Positions 8,473-16,507 of a stretch of DNA of 64,000 nt are shown in pieces. Under the pieces are notes generated by a model. That model had not been told where the DNA came from. It saw only the letters and a list, made by a program, of their open reading frames with translations, and searched no databases. Position numbers and translations under genes: made by a program. Source of the stretch: Streptomyces violaceorubidus (GTDB lineage Bacteria > Actinomycetota > Actinomycetes > Streptomycetales > Streptomycetaceae); assembly GCF_000717995.1 (NCBI RefSeq), contig NZ_JODM01000032.1, positions 1 through 64,000 on the forward strand, written 5' to 3'. The first letter of the stretch is position 1. Each line of letters starts with the position of its first letter.

Positions 8473-9432
8473 TCACTTGCCGCCGTTGACGGTGGACTGG
8501 GTGACGGCGCCTTCGGCGACGCCCCACTTGTCCATGATCTTCTTGTACTCGCCGTTCGCGATCACCGCGTCCAGCGCCGCCTTCAGGGCGTCGCGCAGCT
8601 GCGTGTTGTCCTTGGCGACCGCGATGCCGTACGGCGCGGCCTCGACCTGCTCGCCGACGAGCTCGAAGTCCTTGCCGCCGCCCGAGGTCTTCACCGCGTA
8701 CGCCGCCACCGGGAAGTCGGAGGAGCCGGCGTCCGCGCCGCCCGCGCGCAGGCGGGTCTGGGCCTGCTGGTCGTTGTCGAAGGCCTCCATGGAGATCTTC
8801 TTGCCGGCCGGGCACTTCTTGTTCTCGGTCTTGGCGAGGTCCTCGGAGACCGTGCCGCGCTGGAGCACGAGCTTCTTGCCGCACAGGTCTGACCAGGTCT
8901 TGATGCCCTGGTCGTCGCCCTTCTTGGTGTAGATCGAGACACCGGCGGTGAAGTAGTCCACGAAGTCGACGCCCTGGCCGACCTTCTTGCCGGTGTCGGA
9001 GTCGATGCCCTCCTGGCGGTCCTTGGTGTCGGTCATCGCGGACATCGCGATGTCGTAGCGCTTGGAGCGCAGACCGGTGATCAGGGTGTCGAAGGTGCCG
9101 TTCTCGAACTCGAACTTCACCCCGAGCTGCTTGCCCAGGGCGTCCGCGAGGTCCGGGTCGATACCGACGGTCTTGCCGGAGTCGTCCTTGAACTCGACCG
9201 GGGCGTACGCGATGTCGGAGCCGACCTTGATGGTGCCCTTGTCGCGGATCGACTGCGGCAGCTTGTCGGCGAGCGGAGCGCCGCTCGCGGACTGGTTGTC
9301 GCTGCCGGAGTCGCTGTTCTCGGTCTGGTCGCCGCATCCGGTGAGCAGCAGGGCGCCTGCGACCGCGATCGCACCGACCGCTGCTAGCCGGGAGTGCGCG
9401 GCGGTCGTACGACGGGTGGAGCGTGCGGTCAT
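8473..9432 (-). CDS. Amino-acid ABC transporter substrate-binding lipoprotein
   Basis: The 319-residue protein has a positively charged start, a hydrophobic segment and the lipobox LLTGC, so Cys33 would be lipidated and the protein tethered outside the membrane. The mature part is a type II periplasmic-binding fold (GTIKVGSDIAYAPVEFKD, later TKDRQEGIDFS-like region with DFVDYF). It captures polar amino acids for the permease downstream. ATG 9432 has GGAGG 7 nt upstream; an in-frame ATG at 9519 lacks a site and would bury the signal peptide. It is the first gene of the operon. Confidence 0.93.
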   Translation of the reverse strand: MTARSTRRTTAAHSRLAAVGAIAVAGALLLTGCGDQTENSDSGSDNQSASGAPLADKLPQSIRDKGTIKVGSDIAYAPVEFKDDSGKTVGIDPDLADALGKQLGVKFEFENGTFDTLITGLRSKRYDIAMSAMTDTKDRQEGIDSDTGKKVGQGVDFVDYFTAGVSIYTKKGDDQGIKTWSDLCGKKLVLQRGTVSEDLAKTENKKCPAGKKISMEAFDNDQQAQTRLRAGGADAGSSDFPVAAYAVKTSGGGKDFELVGEQVEAAPYGIAVAKDNTQLRDALKAALDAVIANGEYKKIMDKWGVAEGAVTQSTVNGGK

Positions 9433-10053
9433 GGTGGTTCCTCCGGCGGATGAGGGAGTTGCCGATGGGACGGGACGCCGGCCGGGGGACCGGCCGGTGC
9501 CGCGGGTCGACGAGAGCACACACCTTCGAGTGCCGCGACCTCGTGTGATTACGGCATCTTGCCATTCGGACTCGGCCGTTCAGGGGGGCCGTCATGTCAA
9601 AATCGGATAACGGGTCGGCCCCCGAACCGGACCAGGTCGGTACATCCCGACCGAACCTTTACGGGAATCTGCCCCTCCGGCCGGAAGATCTGCGGAATTT
9701 CTCGTTATCCGGGCATGGATCACGGGTGGACGGGGTCGTCGAAGGTGTCGTTCGCAGCCCTGTCAAGAGGCGCCGGGAGGTTGTCCGGAACCATGGCTAT
9801 GAGCCATGTCACCGACATGCGGCGTTCGGGGTCCGGCATGTGAGCTTGCGCTTATCGGACTCGTCGCGGGGGGTGCCCGTCGGGTAAGAAGGTTCTTTAC
9901 ACCCCTCATCAGGGGCTCAGGGCGCGTGTGCGGCGCGCCCGTCGCGCAGGGGCCCGCGTGGCCCAGACAGCCATCTCCCTGTGCGGTGCCCGCCCACTCC
10001 TCACCAGGAGTGGACAAACCCTCAAACCATGAACTCTTAAGGGGTAAGACAAA
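9433..10053. other. Long intergenic region between ABC operon and malic enzyme
   Basis: This region of 621 nt has no gene I can support. A rightward 97-codon frame at 9594-9887 lacks a good ribosome site and recognisable sequence. The region holds the divergent promoters and long leaders. Two structures stand out: a 7-bp inverted repeat CATGGCT/AGCCATG with a 3-nt spacer at 9792-9808, and an AT-rich imperfect inverted repeat at about 9882-9904 (GGGTAAGAA / TTCTTTAC). Either could be a regulator site for the malic enzyme or transporter genes. Confidence 0.45.
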
Positions 10054-11283
<1,230 letters not shown>

Positions 11284-11312
11284 CGGTGTGAGCCCTGTGG
11301 GTGGCGTGTGGT

Positions 11313-11345
11313 GAGCGGCCTCGTCCTTGGTGGACGGGGCCGTTC
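11313..11345 (+). terminator. Terminator after malic enzyme gene
   Basis: Stem of about 14 bp (two G-T wobbles) between 11313-11326 and 11332-11345 with a 5-nt TTGGT loop, followed by GCCTTT. Confidence 0.7.
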
Positions 11346-11351
11346 GCCTTT

Positions 11352-11381
11352 GGGTGCGGGTGCGGGTGCGGGTGCGGGTGG
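11352..11381. repeat. GGGTGC hexanucleotide tandem repeat
   Basis: Four perfect GGGTGC units (11352-11375) plus one imperfect unit lie in the gap before the dehydrogenase gene. The copy number may vary between strains. Confidence 0.85.
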
Positions 11382-11475
11382 GGTGGCTGGTGCTGGGCGG
11401 GGTGGGGCGCAAGAGGGGGTGTGTCACACGGTGCCGTGGTTCCCGTGGGGCGGTGGGGAACCTATCGTCAAGGTC

Positions 11476-12441
11476 ATGTTCGCTGTCTACGCCGCCCGAA
11501 TCGACCGCGACCAGCCCTTGGCCGGCCTGGAGTCGGGAGAGCTTCCGGCTCCCGAGGTCCGGCCCGGCTGGAGTGTCGTCGATGTCCGGGCCGCCTCCCT
11601 CAACCACCACGACCTGTGGTCCCTGCGCGGCGTCGGCCTCCCCGAGGACCGGCTGCCGATGATCCTCGGCTGCGACGCCGCCGGGATCGACGCCGACGGC
11701 AACGAGGTCGTCCTGCATTCCGTGATCGGCCAGACCGGCCACGGGGTCGGCCCCAAGGAGCCCCGCTCCATCCTCACCGAGCGCTACCCGGGGACGTTCG
11801 CCGAGCAGGTCGCCGTGCCGACCTGGAACGTCCTGCCCAAGCCCAAGGAGCTCTCCTTCGAGGAGGCCGCCTGTCTGCCGACCGCCTGGCTGACGGCGTA
11901 CCGGATGCTGTTCACCAACGCCGGGGTACGTCCCGGTGACTCGGTGCTGGTGCAGGGCGCCGGCGGCGGGGTCGCCACGGCCGCGATCGTGCTCGGCAGG
12001 GCGGCGGGGCTGCGCGTCTTCGCGACCAGCCGGGACGAGGCCAAGCGCAAGCGGGCCCTGGAGCTCGGTGCGGTGGAGGCCGTCGAGACCGGTGCGCGGC
12101 TGCCGCAGCGGGTGGACGCCGTGATCGAGACCGTGGGCGCCGCCACCTGGTCGCACTCGATCAAGTCGCTCCGGCCGGGCGGCACGCTGGTCATCTCCGG
12201 TGCCACCAGTGGCGACCGGCCCTCCCACGCCGAGCTGACCCGGATCTTCTTCCTGGAGCTCAAGGTCGTCGGCTCCACGATGGGTTCCAAGGACGAGCTG
12301 GAGGACCTGCTCTCCTTCTGCGCCGCCACCGGTGTGCGGCCCGTCATCGACGAGGTGCTCCCCATGGACCGGGCCCGTGAGGGGTTCGAGCGGATGGCCT
12401 CCGGCGGGCAGTTCGGCAAGATCGTGCTCAGCAACTCCTGA
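11476..12441 (+). CDS. Zinc-binding-type alcohol dehydrogenase / quinone oxidoreductase
   Basis: The 321-residue medium-chain dehydrogenase/reductase has an N-terminal GroES-like domain (ASLNHHDLWSLRGVGL, MILGCDAAGI) and an NAD(P)-binding Rossmann domain with VLVQGAGGGVATAAIVLGRA. Most structural and catalytic zinc ligands of classic alcohol dehydrogenases are missing, pointing to the quinone-oxidoreductase-like subgroup; the substrate is unknown. ATG 11476 was chosen because homologues of this group start at MFAVYAAR-like sequence and the upstream in-frame region is Gly-rich repeat DNA. The ribosome site is weak. A strong terminator follows the stop. Confidence 0.85.
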   Translation: MFAVYAARIDRDQPLAGLESGELPAPEVRPGWSVVDVRAASLNHHDLWSLRGVGLPEDRLPMILGCDAAGIDADGNEVVLHSVIGQTGHGVGPKEPRSILTERYPGTFAEQVAVPTWNVLPKPKELSFEEAACLPTAWLTAYRMLFTNAGVRPGDSVLVQGAGGGVATAAIVLGRAAGLRVFATSRDEAKRKRALELGAVEAVETGARLPQRVDAVIETVGAATWSHSIKSLRPGGTLVISGATSGDRPSHAELTRIFFLELKVVGSTMGSKDELEDLLSFCAATGVRPVIDEVLPMDRAREGFERMASGGQFGKIVLSNS

Positions 12442-12457
12442 CGCGTACCCCTGCATA

Positions 12458-12488
12458 CGGCGGGTCCGGCTCCCCGGGCCCGCCGTTT
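12458..12488 (+). terminator. Terminator after dehydrogenase gene
   Basis: 12-bp stem (12458-12469 with 12474-12485, one G-T pair) and a 4-nt CTCC loop, followed directly by TTT. It isolates the next gene pair. Confidence 0.85.
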
Positions 12489-12512
12489 CGCGTTCACCGG
12501 CCGGCCACCACA

Positions 12513-12559
12513 TGTCAACCAGGGTTGACACCCCGGGGATGTCAACTTACGTTGACGGT
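12513..12559 (+). promoter_or_regulatory. Tandem operators and promoter of HTH/Clp-N pair
   Basis: Two 18-bp palindromic sites of the form TGTCAAC-N4-GTTGACA lie at 12513-12530 (perfect) and 12540-12557 (outer base mismatched), with centres 27 bp apart. They contain a promoter: -35 TTGACA (12525-12530), 17-nt spacer, -10 TACGTT (12548-12553). The predicted transcription start falls on or near the A of the ATG at 12560, and there is no Shine-Dalgarno sequence, so the mRNA is probably leaderless. The adjacent HTH protein is the obvious candidate autorepressor (inference). Confidence 0.8.
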
Positions 12560-12769
12560 ATGAGTGAAGCAACGGATCTCGCCACGCGTGCGGGTGACCG
12601 CGATCCCCGGGTCGGGCTGCGGGCCGTCGCCGCCCTGCGGAAGCTGGGGGAGCAACTGGAAGCCGTACAGGTGCGCAGTGCCCGGCAGCAGGGGTGGTCG
12701 TGGCAGGAGATCGCCACGGAACTCGGAGTCAGCAGGCAGGCCGTGCACAAGAAGTACGGGAGGCATTGA
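12560..12769 (+). CDS. Small helix-turn-helix DNA-binding protein
   Basis: The 69-residue protein ends in a clear helix-turn-helix, QGWSWQEIATELGVSRQAVH (about residues 44-63), preceded by one long amphipathic helix that may mediate dimerisation. Small HTH proteins of this type often sit directly upstream of a Clp-N domain gene in actinobacteria. The ATG lies 2 bp after the second palindromic operator and has no ribosome site, consistent with leaderless translation. Its stop overlaps the next start (TGATG), so the two proteins are translationally coupled. It probably represses its own promoter through the two TGTCAAC palindromes. Confidence 0.85.
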   Translation: MSEATDLATRAGDRDPRVGLRAVAALRKLGEQLEAVQVRSARQQGWSWQEIATELGVSRQAVHKKYGRH

Positions 12770-13335
12770 TGTTCGAGCGATTCACCAAGGACGCCCGCGC
12801 GGTCGTGCAGGGGGCGGTCGGACACGCAGAGGAGGCACGGGCGGGGACCGTCGAGCCCGAGCACCTGCTGCTCGCCCTGCTGGACCGGGAGGGCAGCCGC
12901 GCCTCCTTCGCGCTCGCGGCGCTCGGCGTCGGCGAGCACCGGGACGCGGTACGACGGGCCCTGCGGGACGCACGGCGCCGTGCAGGCCTGTCGCAGTCCG
13001 AGACGCAGGCCCTCGCCGGACTGGGGATCGACGTCGCGGAGATCGTCGCCAAGGTGGAGGAGGCCCATGGCGTGGGGGCGATGTCCGCCGACGACCGGAC
13101 GGGCGGGCGCCGGTGGTCCGGGCACCGGAGCTTCGGCCGGGGCGCCAAGGAGGTCCTGGAGAGGGCGCTGCGGGTCGCCGTCGCCCGCCGTGACCGGCAC
13201 ATCGGGGACGAGCATCTCCTGCTCGCCCTGACCCTGCGCCCCGGTGTGCCCGCAGAGGTGCTCGCCGACCACGGAGTGACCCACGCGTCGCTGACCAGGG
13301 TGCTGGGCGGCGGCGCCGGAAAGGCCTGTGCCTGA
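12769..13335 (+). CDS. Clp N-terminal (double repeat) domain protein
   Basis: This 188-residue protein consists of the Clp amino-terminal repeat twice. The first starts MFERFTKDARAVVQGAVGHA with EPEHLLLALL, and the second contains FGRGAKEVLERALRVAV with GDEHLLLALTL. These modules bind substrates or adaptors in ClpA/ClpC, but no AAA+ domain is present. It may therefore act as an adaptor or a decoy for Clp proteolysis, or protect against ClpC-targeting compounds (inference). GGGAGG precedes the ATG, which overlaps the HTH stop by 1 nt. The pair forms a two-gene operon ended by a hairpin. Confidence 0.88.
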   Translation: MFERFTKDARAVVQGAVGHAEEARAGTVEPEHLLLALLDREGSRASFALAALGVGEHRDAVRRALRDARRRAGLSQSETQALAGLGIDVAEIVAKVEEAHGVGAMSADDRTGGRRWSGHRSFGRGAKEVLERALRVAVARRDRHIGDEHLLLALTLRPGVPAEVLADHGVTHASLTRVLGGGAGKACA

Positions 13336-13357
13336 CACCGGTGCCTCACCGGCGCCG

Positions 13358-13387
13358 CGGCGCCCCCCACGGAGCGGCGGGGCGCCG
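13358..13387. terminator. Candidate bidirectional terminator
   Basis: Nine-bp perfect arms (CGGCGCCCC / GGGGCGCCG) with a 12-nt loop lie between the convergent Clp-N and PadR genes. Confidence 0.5.
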
Positions 13388-13406
13388 TCTCAGGGCCCCA
13401 CCGGTC

Positions 13407-14471
13407 TCAGCCCTTCGGCGTGCGCAGGATCGCCCCGATGTGGGCCGCTGCGTCCGACAGCCGACGCCGGGTGTCGCGCAACTGGTCGGCCGTCACACCG
13501 TGGTCCCGGGCCGCGTCGCGAATGTCGTCGCGGAAGCGGTCGAGCAGCCGGTCCAGGTCGCGGGCCGGGTCGCCGGTCGACTCCGAGGCGTCCTCGTGGG
13601 CCCAGCTCGGCGCGTACCCGGCGGGGAAGTCCTCGGGCGTGACGGAGTACTCGGGCTTGCGGGTGGTGCTCCCGGAGTCGGTGCGGCCGAATCCCCAGTC
13701 CCTGCCGAACTCCTTCCCGAAGTCCTTGCCGAAGTCACCGACCTCCTTGGCCAGTTCGCTCAGCCCCTCGCGCAGTCCCGTCGGCCAGTCGCCCCGCGAG
13801 AAGTGGTCCTGCACCTGCTCCTGCACCCGCTGGGCGATGCGCTGGACCTCCTCCTGCGCCTGGGCCCGGGCCCGCTCCTGGGCCTCCTTGGCCTGGCGCC
13901 GGGCCCGCTGGGCCTCGTCGCGGGCGCGGCGGCTCTCGTCCTTGGCGCGGCGGGCCTGCTCCTTCCACTCCTGCTTGACCCGCCGCATCTCCTCCTTGGC
14001 GGCCTGCCAGGCCTCCTTCTCGTCCGTGTCCCCGGCACCGCCGGGGACACCGGGCCCCTCGTCGTGCGCCCCGGAGGTGCCCCTGCGGGCGGCGGTGGCC
14101 GCGGCCCTCATCTCCCGCCGCAGATCACCGGCCGCGCCCCGCACGTCGGCCCGGATCTCGGCGGCCAGCTCGGCGACCGACTCGCGGATCTCCAGCTCCA
14201 GGTCGGCCAGCTCACCGCTGCGGTCGGCCAGCTCGGCGCGCCCGGCGTCCGTGATGGCGTACACCTTGCGGCCGCCCTCGGTGGTGTGGGTGACCAGGCC
14301 CTCCGCCTCCAGCTTGGCCAGGCGCGGATACACCGTGCCCGCGGACGGGGCGTACAGGCCCTGGAAGCGTTCTTCGAGGAGCCGGATCACCTCGTAACCG
14401 TGGCGCGGGGCCTCGTCCAGGAGCTTGAGGAGGTAGAGGCGGAGGCGGCCGTGGGCGAAGACTGGGGGCAT
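13407..14471 (-). CDS. PadR-family regulator with long coiled-coil extension
   Basis: The 354-residue protein starts with a PadR winged helix (LRLYLLKLLDEAPRHGYEVI, then YAPSAGTVYPRLAKLEAEGLV). Ordinary PadR proteins are 110-200 residues. Here a highly charged Arg/Glu/Ala coiled coil (about residues 150-230) and a C-terminal domain of unknown function follow. PadR proteins usually repress adjacent genes. It sits 1 nt after the DUF4097 gene on the same strand, so both are likely co-transcribed from the promoter at about 15500. That promoter carries a CGATATATCG palindrome suited to a winged-helix dimer. Confidence 0.88.
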   Translation of the reverse strand: MPPVFAHGRLRLYLLKLLDEAPRHGYEVIRLLEERFQGLYAPSAGTVYPRLAKLEAEGLVTHTTEGGRKVYAITDAGRAELADRSGELADLELEIRESVAELAAEIRADVRGAAGDLRREMRAAATAARRGTSGAHDEGPGVPGGAGDTDEKEAWQAAKEEMRRVKQEWKEQARRAKDESRRARDEAQRARRQAKEAQERARAQAQEEVQRIAQRVQEQVQDHFSRGDWPTGLREGLSELAKEVGDFGKDFGKEFGRDWGFGRTDSGSTTRKPEYSVTPEDFPAGYAPSWAHEDASESTGDPARDLDRLLDRFRDDIRDAARDHGVTADQLRDTRRRLSDAAAHIGAILRTPKG

Positions 14472-14472
14472 G

Positions 14473-15423
14473 TCAGAGCACCTTCTTGTCGGTGGTGCCG
14501 TCGGAAGGGGCGCCGGTGGTGCCCTGGTCCCGGACGGCAGCGGAATTGTCCCCCGAGTCGCCCTGCGTCCGGCCCGCCGGGGCGGAGTCCTCCGGCTTTT
14601 GCTCGGACGGTGAGTCCTGCGCCGTCGGGCGGCGGAGCAGGGCGATCGAGCCGGTGACCGTGGTGGCCTTCAACCGGCCGTTGCCCGCGCCGAGCCGGCC
14701 GGTGATGCGCTTGGCCCCCCACTGGCCGCCCACCCGGAGGTCCTCGAAGGCGCTGCTGACCATGCCGCTGGCCGTGTTCGCCTCGACCTGGGCGTCGGCC
14801 GGCTGGGGCAGCCGGATGGCGATCTCCCCCGAGACGCTGTTCAGCTTGATGTCGGTGGGGCCCCCGGCCGGGTCCAGGTCGACGATCATCGATCCGGTGA
14901 CCGAGTCGGCCCGCACGGAGGAGCCCGCCTCCACCACCGTCAGGTCGCCGGAGACGGAGGTGAAGCTCAGGTCGCCGGTGAGGGCCTGCGCCTCCACGTT
15001 CCCCGAGACGGTCTCCGTGCGGACGGGGCCCGCGAGGCCCACCAGGGTGGTGTCCCCGGAGACGCCCTTGACCTCGGCGGGTCCGTCGAGGCCCGAGACC
15101 ACGGCGGCGGCGCTGACCGCGCCCACCTCCACCCGGGTGCCGGTCGGCACCGCGAGGGAGACCACCGCGCTGCGGCGCCAGCCCTTGCGGTCCAGCCACT
15201 TGAGGAGGCCCTTCCAGGGCAGGTCCTCGTAGGCCACCGTGAGCACGCCGTCCCGGTGGGTCACGACGAGAGGTGGTCCCTCGATCTCGGAGACCTCCAG
15301 ACGGGCGGAACCTTCGTCCGTGCCCACCACGTTCACCGTGCCGCTGACGATGCGTACGTGGAGACGGCTCACGGACTCGTCGAAGGTGAGCTTCCTGGGC
15401 TCTGCGACGGACCACTCGGACAT
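14473..15423 (-). CDS. DUF4097-family beta-strand repeat protein
   Basis: The 316-residue protein contains the adhesin-like right-handed beta-repeat of DUF4097. Repeating VSGDTTLVGLAG / VSGNVEAQALTG / VSGDLTVVEAGS units run from about residue 90 to 240, ending in a polar Pro/Ser/Asp-rich tail. No signal peptide or membrane segment is visible, so it appears cytoplasmic. Such proteins often accompany PadR regulators or anti-sigma-like factors; a molecular function is not established. ATG 15423 has GAGGAGG 8 nt upstream. An in-frame ATG at 15453, also with GGGAGG, would add ten residues and cannot be excluded. It is the first gene of the operon with padR. Confidence 0.82.
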   Translation of the reverse strand: MSEWSVAEPRKLTFDESVSRLHVRIVSGTVNVVGTDEGSARLEVSEIEGPPLVVTHRDGVLTVAYEDLPWKGLLKWLDRKGWRRSAVVSLAVPTGTRVEVGAVSAAAVVSGLDGPAEVKGVSGDTTLVGLAGPVRTETVSGNVEAQALTGDLSFTSVSGDLTVVEAGSSVRADSVTGSMIVDLDPAGGPTDIKLNSVSGEIAIRLPQPADAQVEANTASGMVSSAFEDLRVGGQWGAKRITGRLGAGNGRLKATTVTGSIALLRRPTAQDSPSEQKPEDSAPAGRTQGDSGDNSAAVRDQGTTGAPSDGTTDKKVL

Positions 15424-15813
15424 GGTGCAGACCTCCTCGACCGAACGCGCCATATCGCGTCCCTCCCCATTCACGATATATCGCGGCCGCGGAAAGTCAA
15501 GACACCCGTTCTGCTGATCAACGATCGGCCGGGCGGACCGACCTGCCCCGACCTGCCCCGACTTGGCACTGCGCCGGCGCCCTGTTGCTGTGCCGCGCCG
15601 AGCCGGACCCGCGGGCCCGCGCCCTGTCCGGCGCCCGGTGGACCGCCGAGCCGGCGCGAGGGCGCGACGCCGCCCGCCCCGCCGTCCGGCGCGTACGGCC
15701 CTGCCGTCCGTCCACCGCACGTTGCTCCTGCGCCGCCCCGGGCACCCGCGCGGCGCCGTTTGCATAGGCTTGGGGGCGGATTCGGAACACGGACGCACGC
15801 AGGAGAACACCAC
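15424..15813. other. Divergent intergenic region, GC-rich, no gene seen
   Basis: Apart from the DUF4097 promoter on the left and the start region of the DUF6104 gene on the right (AGGAGA ribosome site at 15800-15805, possible -10 TAGGCT near 15766), this stretch is extremely GC-rich. I see no conserved coding or RNA structure in it. Confidence 0.45.
15465..15503 (-). promoter_or_regulatory. Promoter with CGATATATCG palindrome
   Basis: On the minus strand, TTGACT (15500-15495) and TATCGT are separated by about 16 nt. The -10 region is embedded in the perfect 10-bp palindrome CGATATATCG (15474-15483). A second ATATCG half-site occurs at the ATG at 15453. The layout suits repression by the PadR protein of the same operon (inference). 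Confidence 0.55.
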
Positions 15814-15999
15814 ATGTACTTCACCGACCGCGGCATCGAGGAACTGGAGAAGCGGCGCGGAGAGGAAGAGGTCACCTTCGAGTGGCTCGCCGAACAGCTG
15901 CGTACGTTCGTCGACCTCAACCCGGACTTCGAGGTGCCCGTCGAACGCCTCGCCACCTGGCTCGCCCGGCTGGACGACGAGGACGAGGACGAGGAGTAA
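15814..15999 (+). CDS. Small acidic DUF6104-family protein
   Basis: The 61-residue acidic protein begins MYFTDRGIEELEKRRGEEEV and ends in an Asp/Glu run. This matches a small family conserved across streptomycetes and annotated as DUF6104. It is mostly helical, with no cysteines, signal or membrane segment; its function is unknown. The ATG has AGGAGA 8 nt upstream. It lies 100 nt before the protease gene cluster on the same strand, and a hairpin between them is not obvious, so read-through into the cluster is possible. Its wide conservation suggests an independent housekeeping role. Confidence 0.8.
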   Translation: MYFTDRGIEELEKRRGEEEVTFEWLAEQLRTFVDLNPDFEVPVERLATWLARLDDEDEDEE

Positions 16000-16099
16000 G
16001 GGCCACTCGGCACGGCCAGGGGTTTAGCCTGCTCCCCCCGACGGGGTAAGAGACCCTCCACAGCGGCGGGGGAGCCGGAAGCGAACGGACGGGGGCGCC

Positions 16100-16507
16100 G
16101 TGGCCGGTGGGATCGAACAGATACGGCTCGACGACGGGACGGTCGTCTGGGCCAGGGTGAACGCGTCCGACGACGCGGCGACCGGGGACGGCTTCGAGGA
16201 CACCGGAGTGCGGGACCGCGTCATCGACATGGCCGGGGGCCTGGCCGACACGGTCGGCGGTGTCGTGCGCTCCCTGCGCGCCGGACTGGACACCCAGGAG
16301 TCCGTCGAGGTCTCCGTCGGCTTCGGCATCGAGCTGTCGGCGCAGGCCGGCACCGTCGTGGGCGCCATCGCGGGAGGCGGCGGCAACGCCTCGCTGACCG
16401 TGTCGTTGACCTGGACCGAACCCGCCCGTCGGGACGGCGCACCGCGACCCGGACCGGAAGGCGGTGCCGTTCCTCCGCCCGGACCTCCGGCGTCCGGGGC
16501 CGTATGA
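16100..16507 (+). CDS. CU044_2847-type protein (trypsin-co-occurring domain 1)
   Basis: The 135-residue protein has the compact beta-rich core of the CU044_2847/TRYPCO1 family: GIEQIRLDDGTVVWARV at the N-terminus, a helix, then SVEVSVGFGIELSAQAGTVV and SLTVSLTWTE. A Pro/Gly-rich tail follows. Family knowledge: this domain is encoded beside trypsin-like proteases in NTP-dependent conflict systems and is thought to be a substrate or regulator of the protease. The stop overlaps the protease start (ATGA), so the two are coupled. GTG 16100 is the only start compatible with the conserved N-terminus. A weak promoter (TTTAGC-18-TAAGAG, about 16023-16052) precedes it. Confidence 0.85.
   Translation: MAGGIEQIRLDDGTVVWARVNASDDAATGDGFEDTGVRDRVIDMAGGLADTVGGVVRSLRAGLDTQESVEVSVGFGIELSAQAGTVVGAIAGGGGNASLTVSLTWTEPARRDGAPRPGPEGGAVPPPGPPASGAV

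Noticed and set aside
9594..9887. A 97-codon rightward ORF before malic enzyme
   Set aside because: No convincing ribosome site, no recognisable motif and codon use unlike the neighbouring genes; treated as non-coding regulatory DNA.
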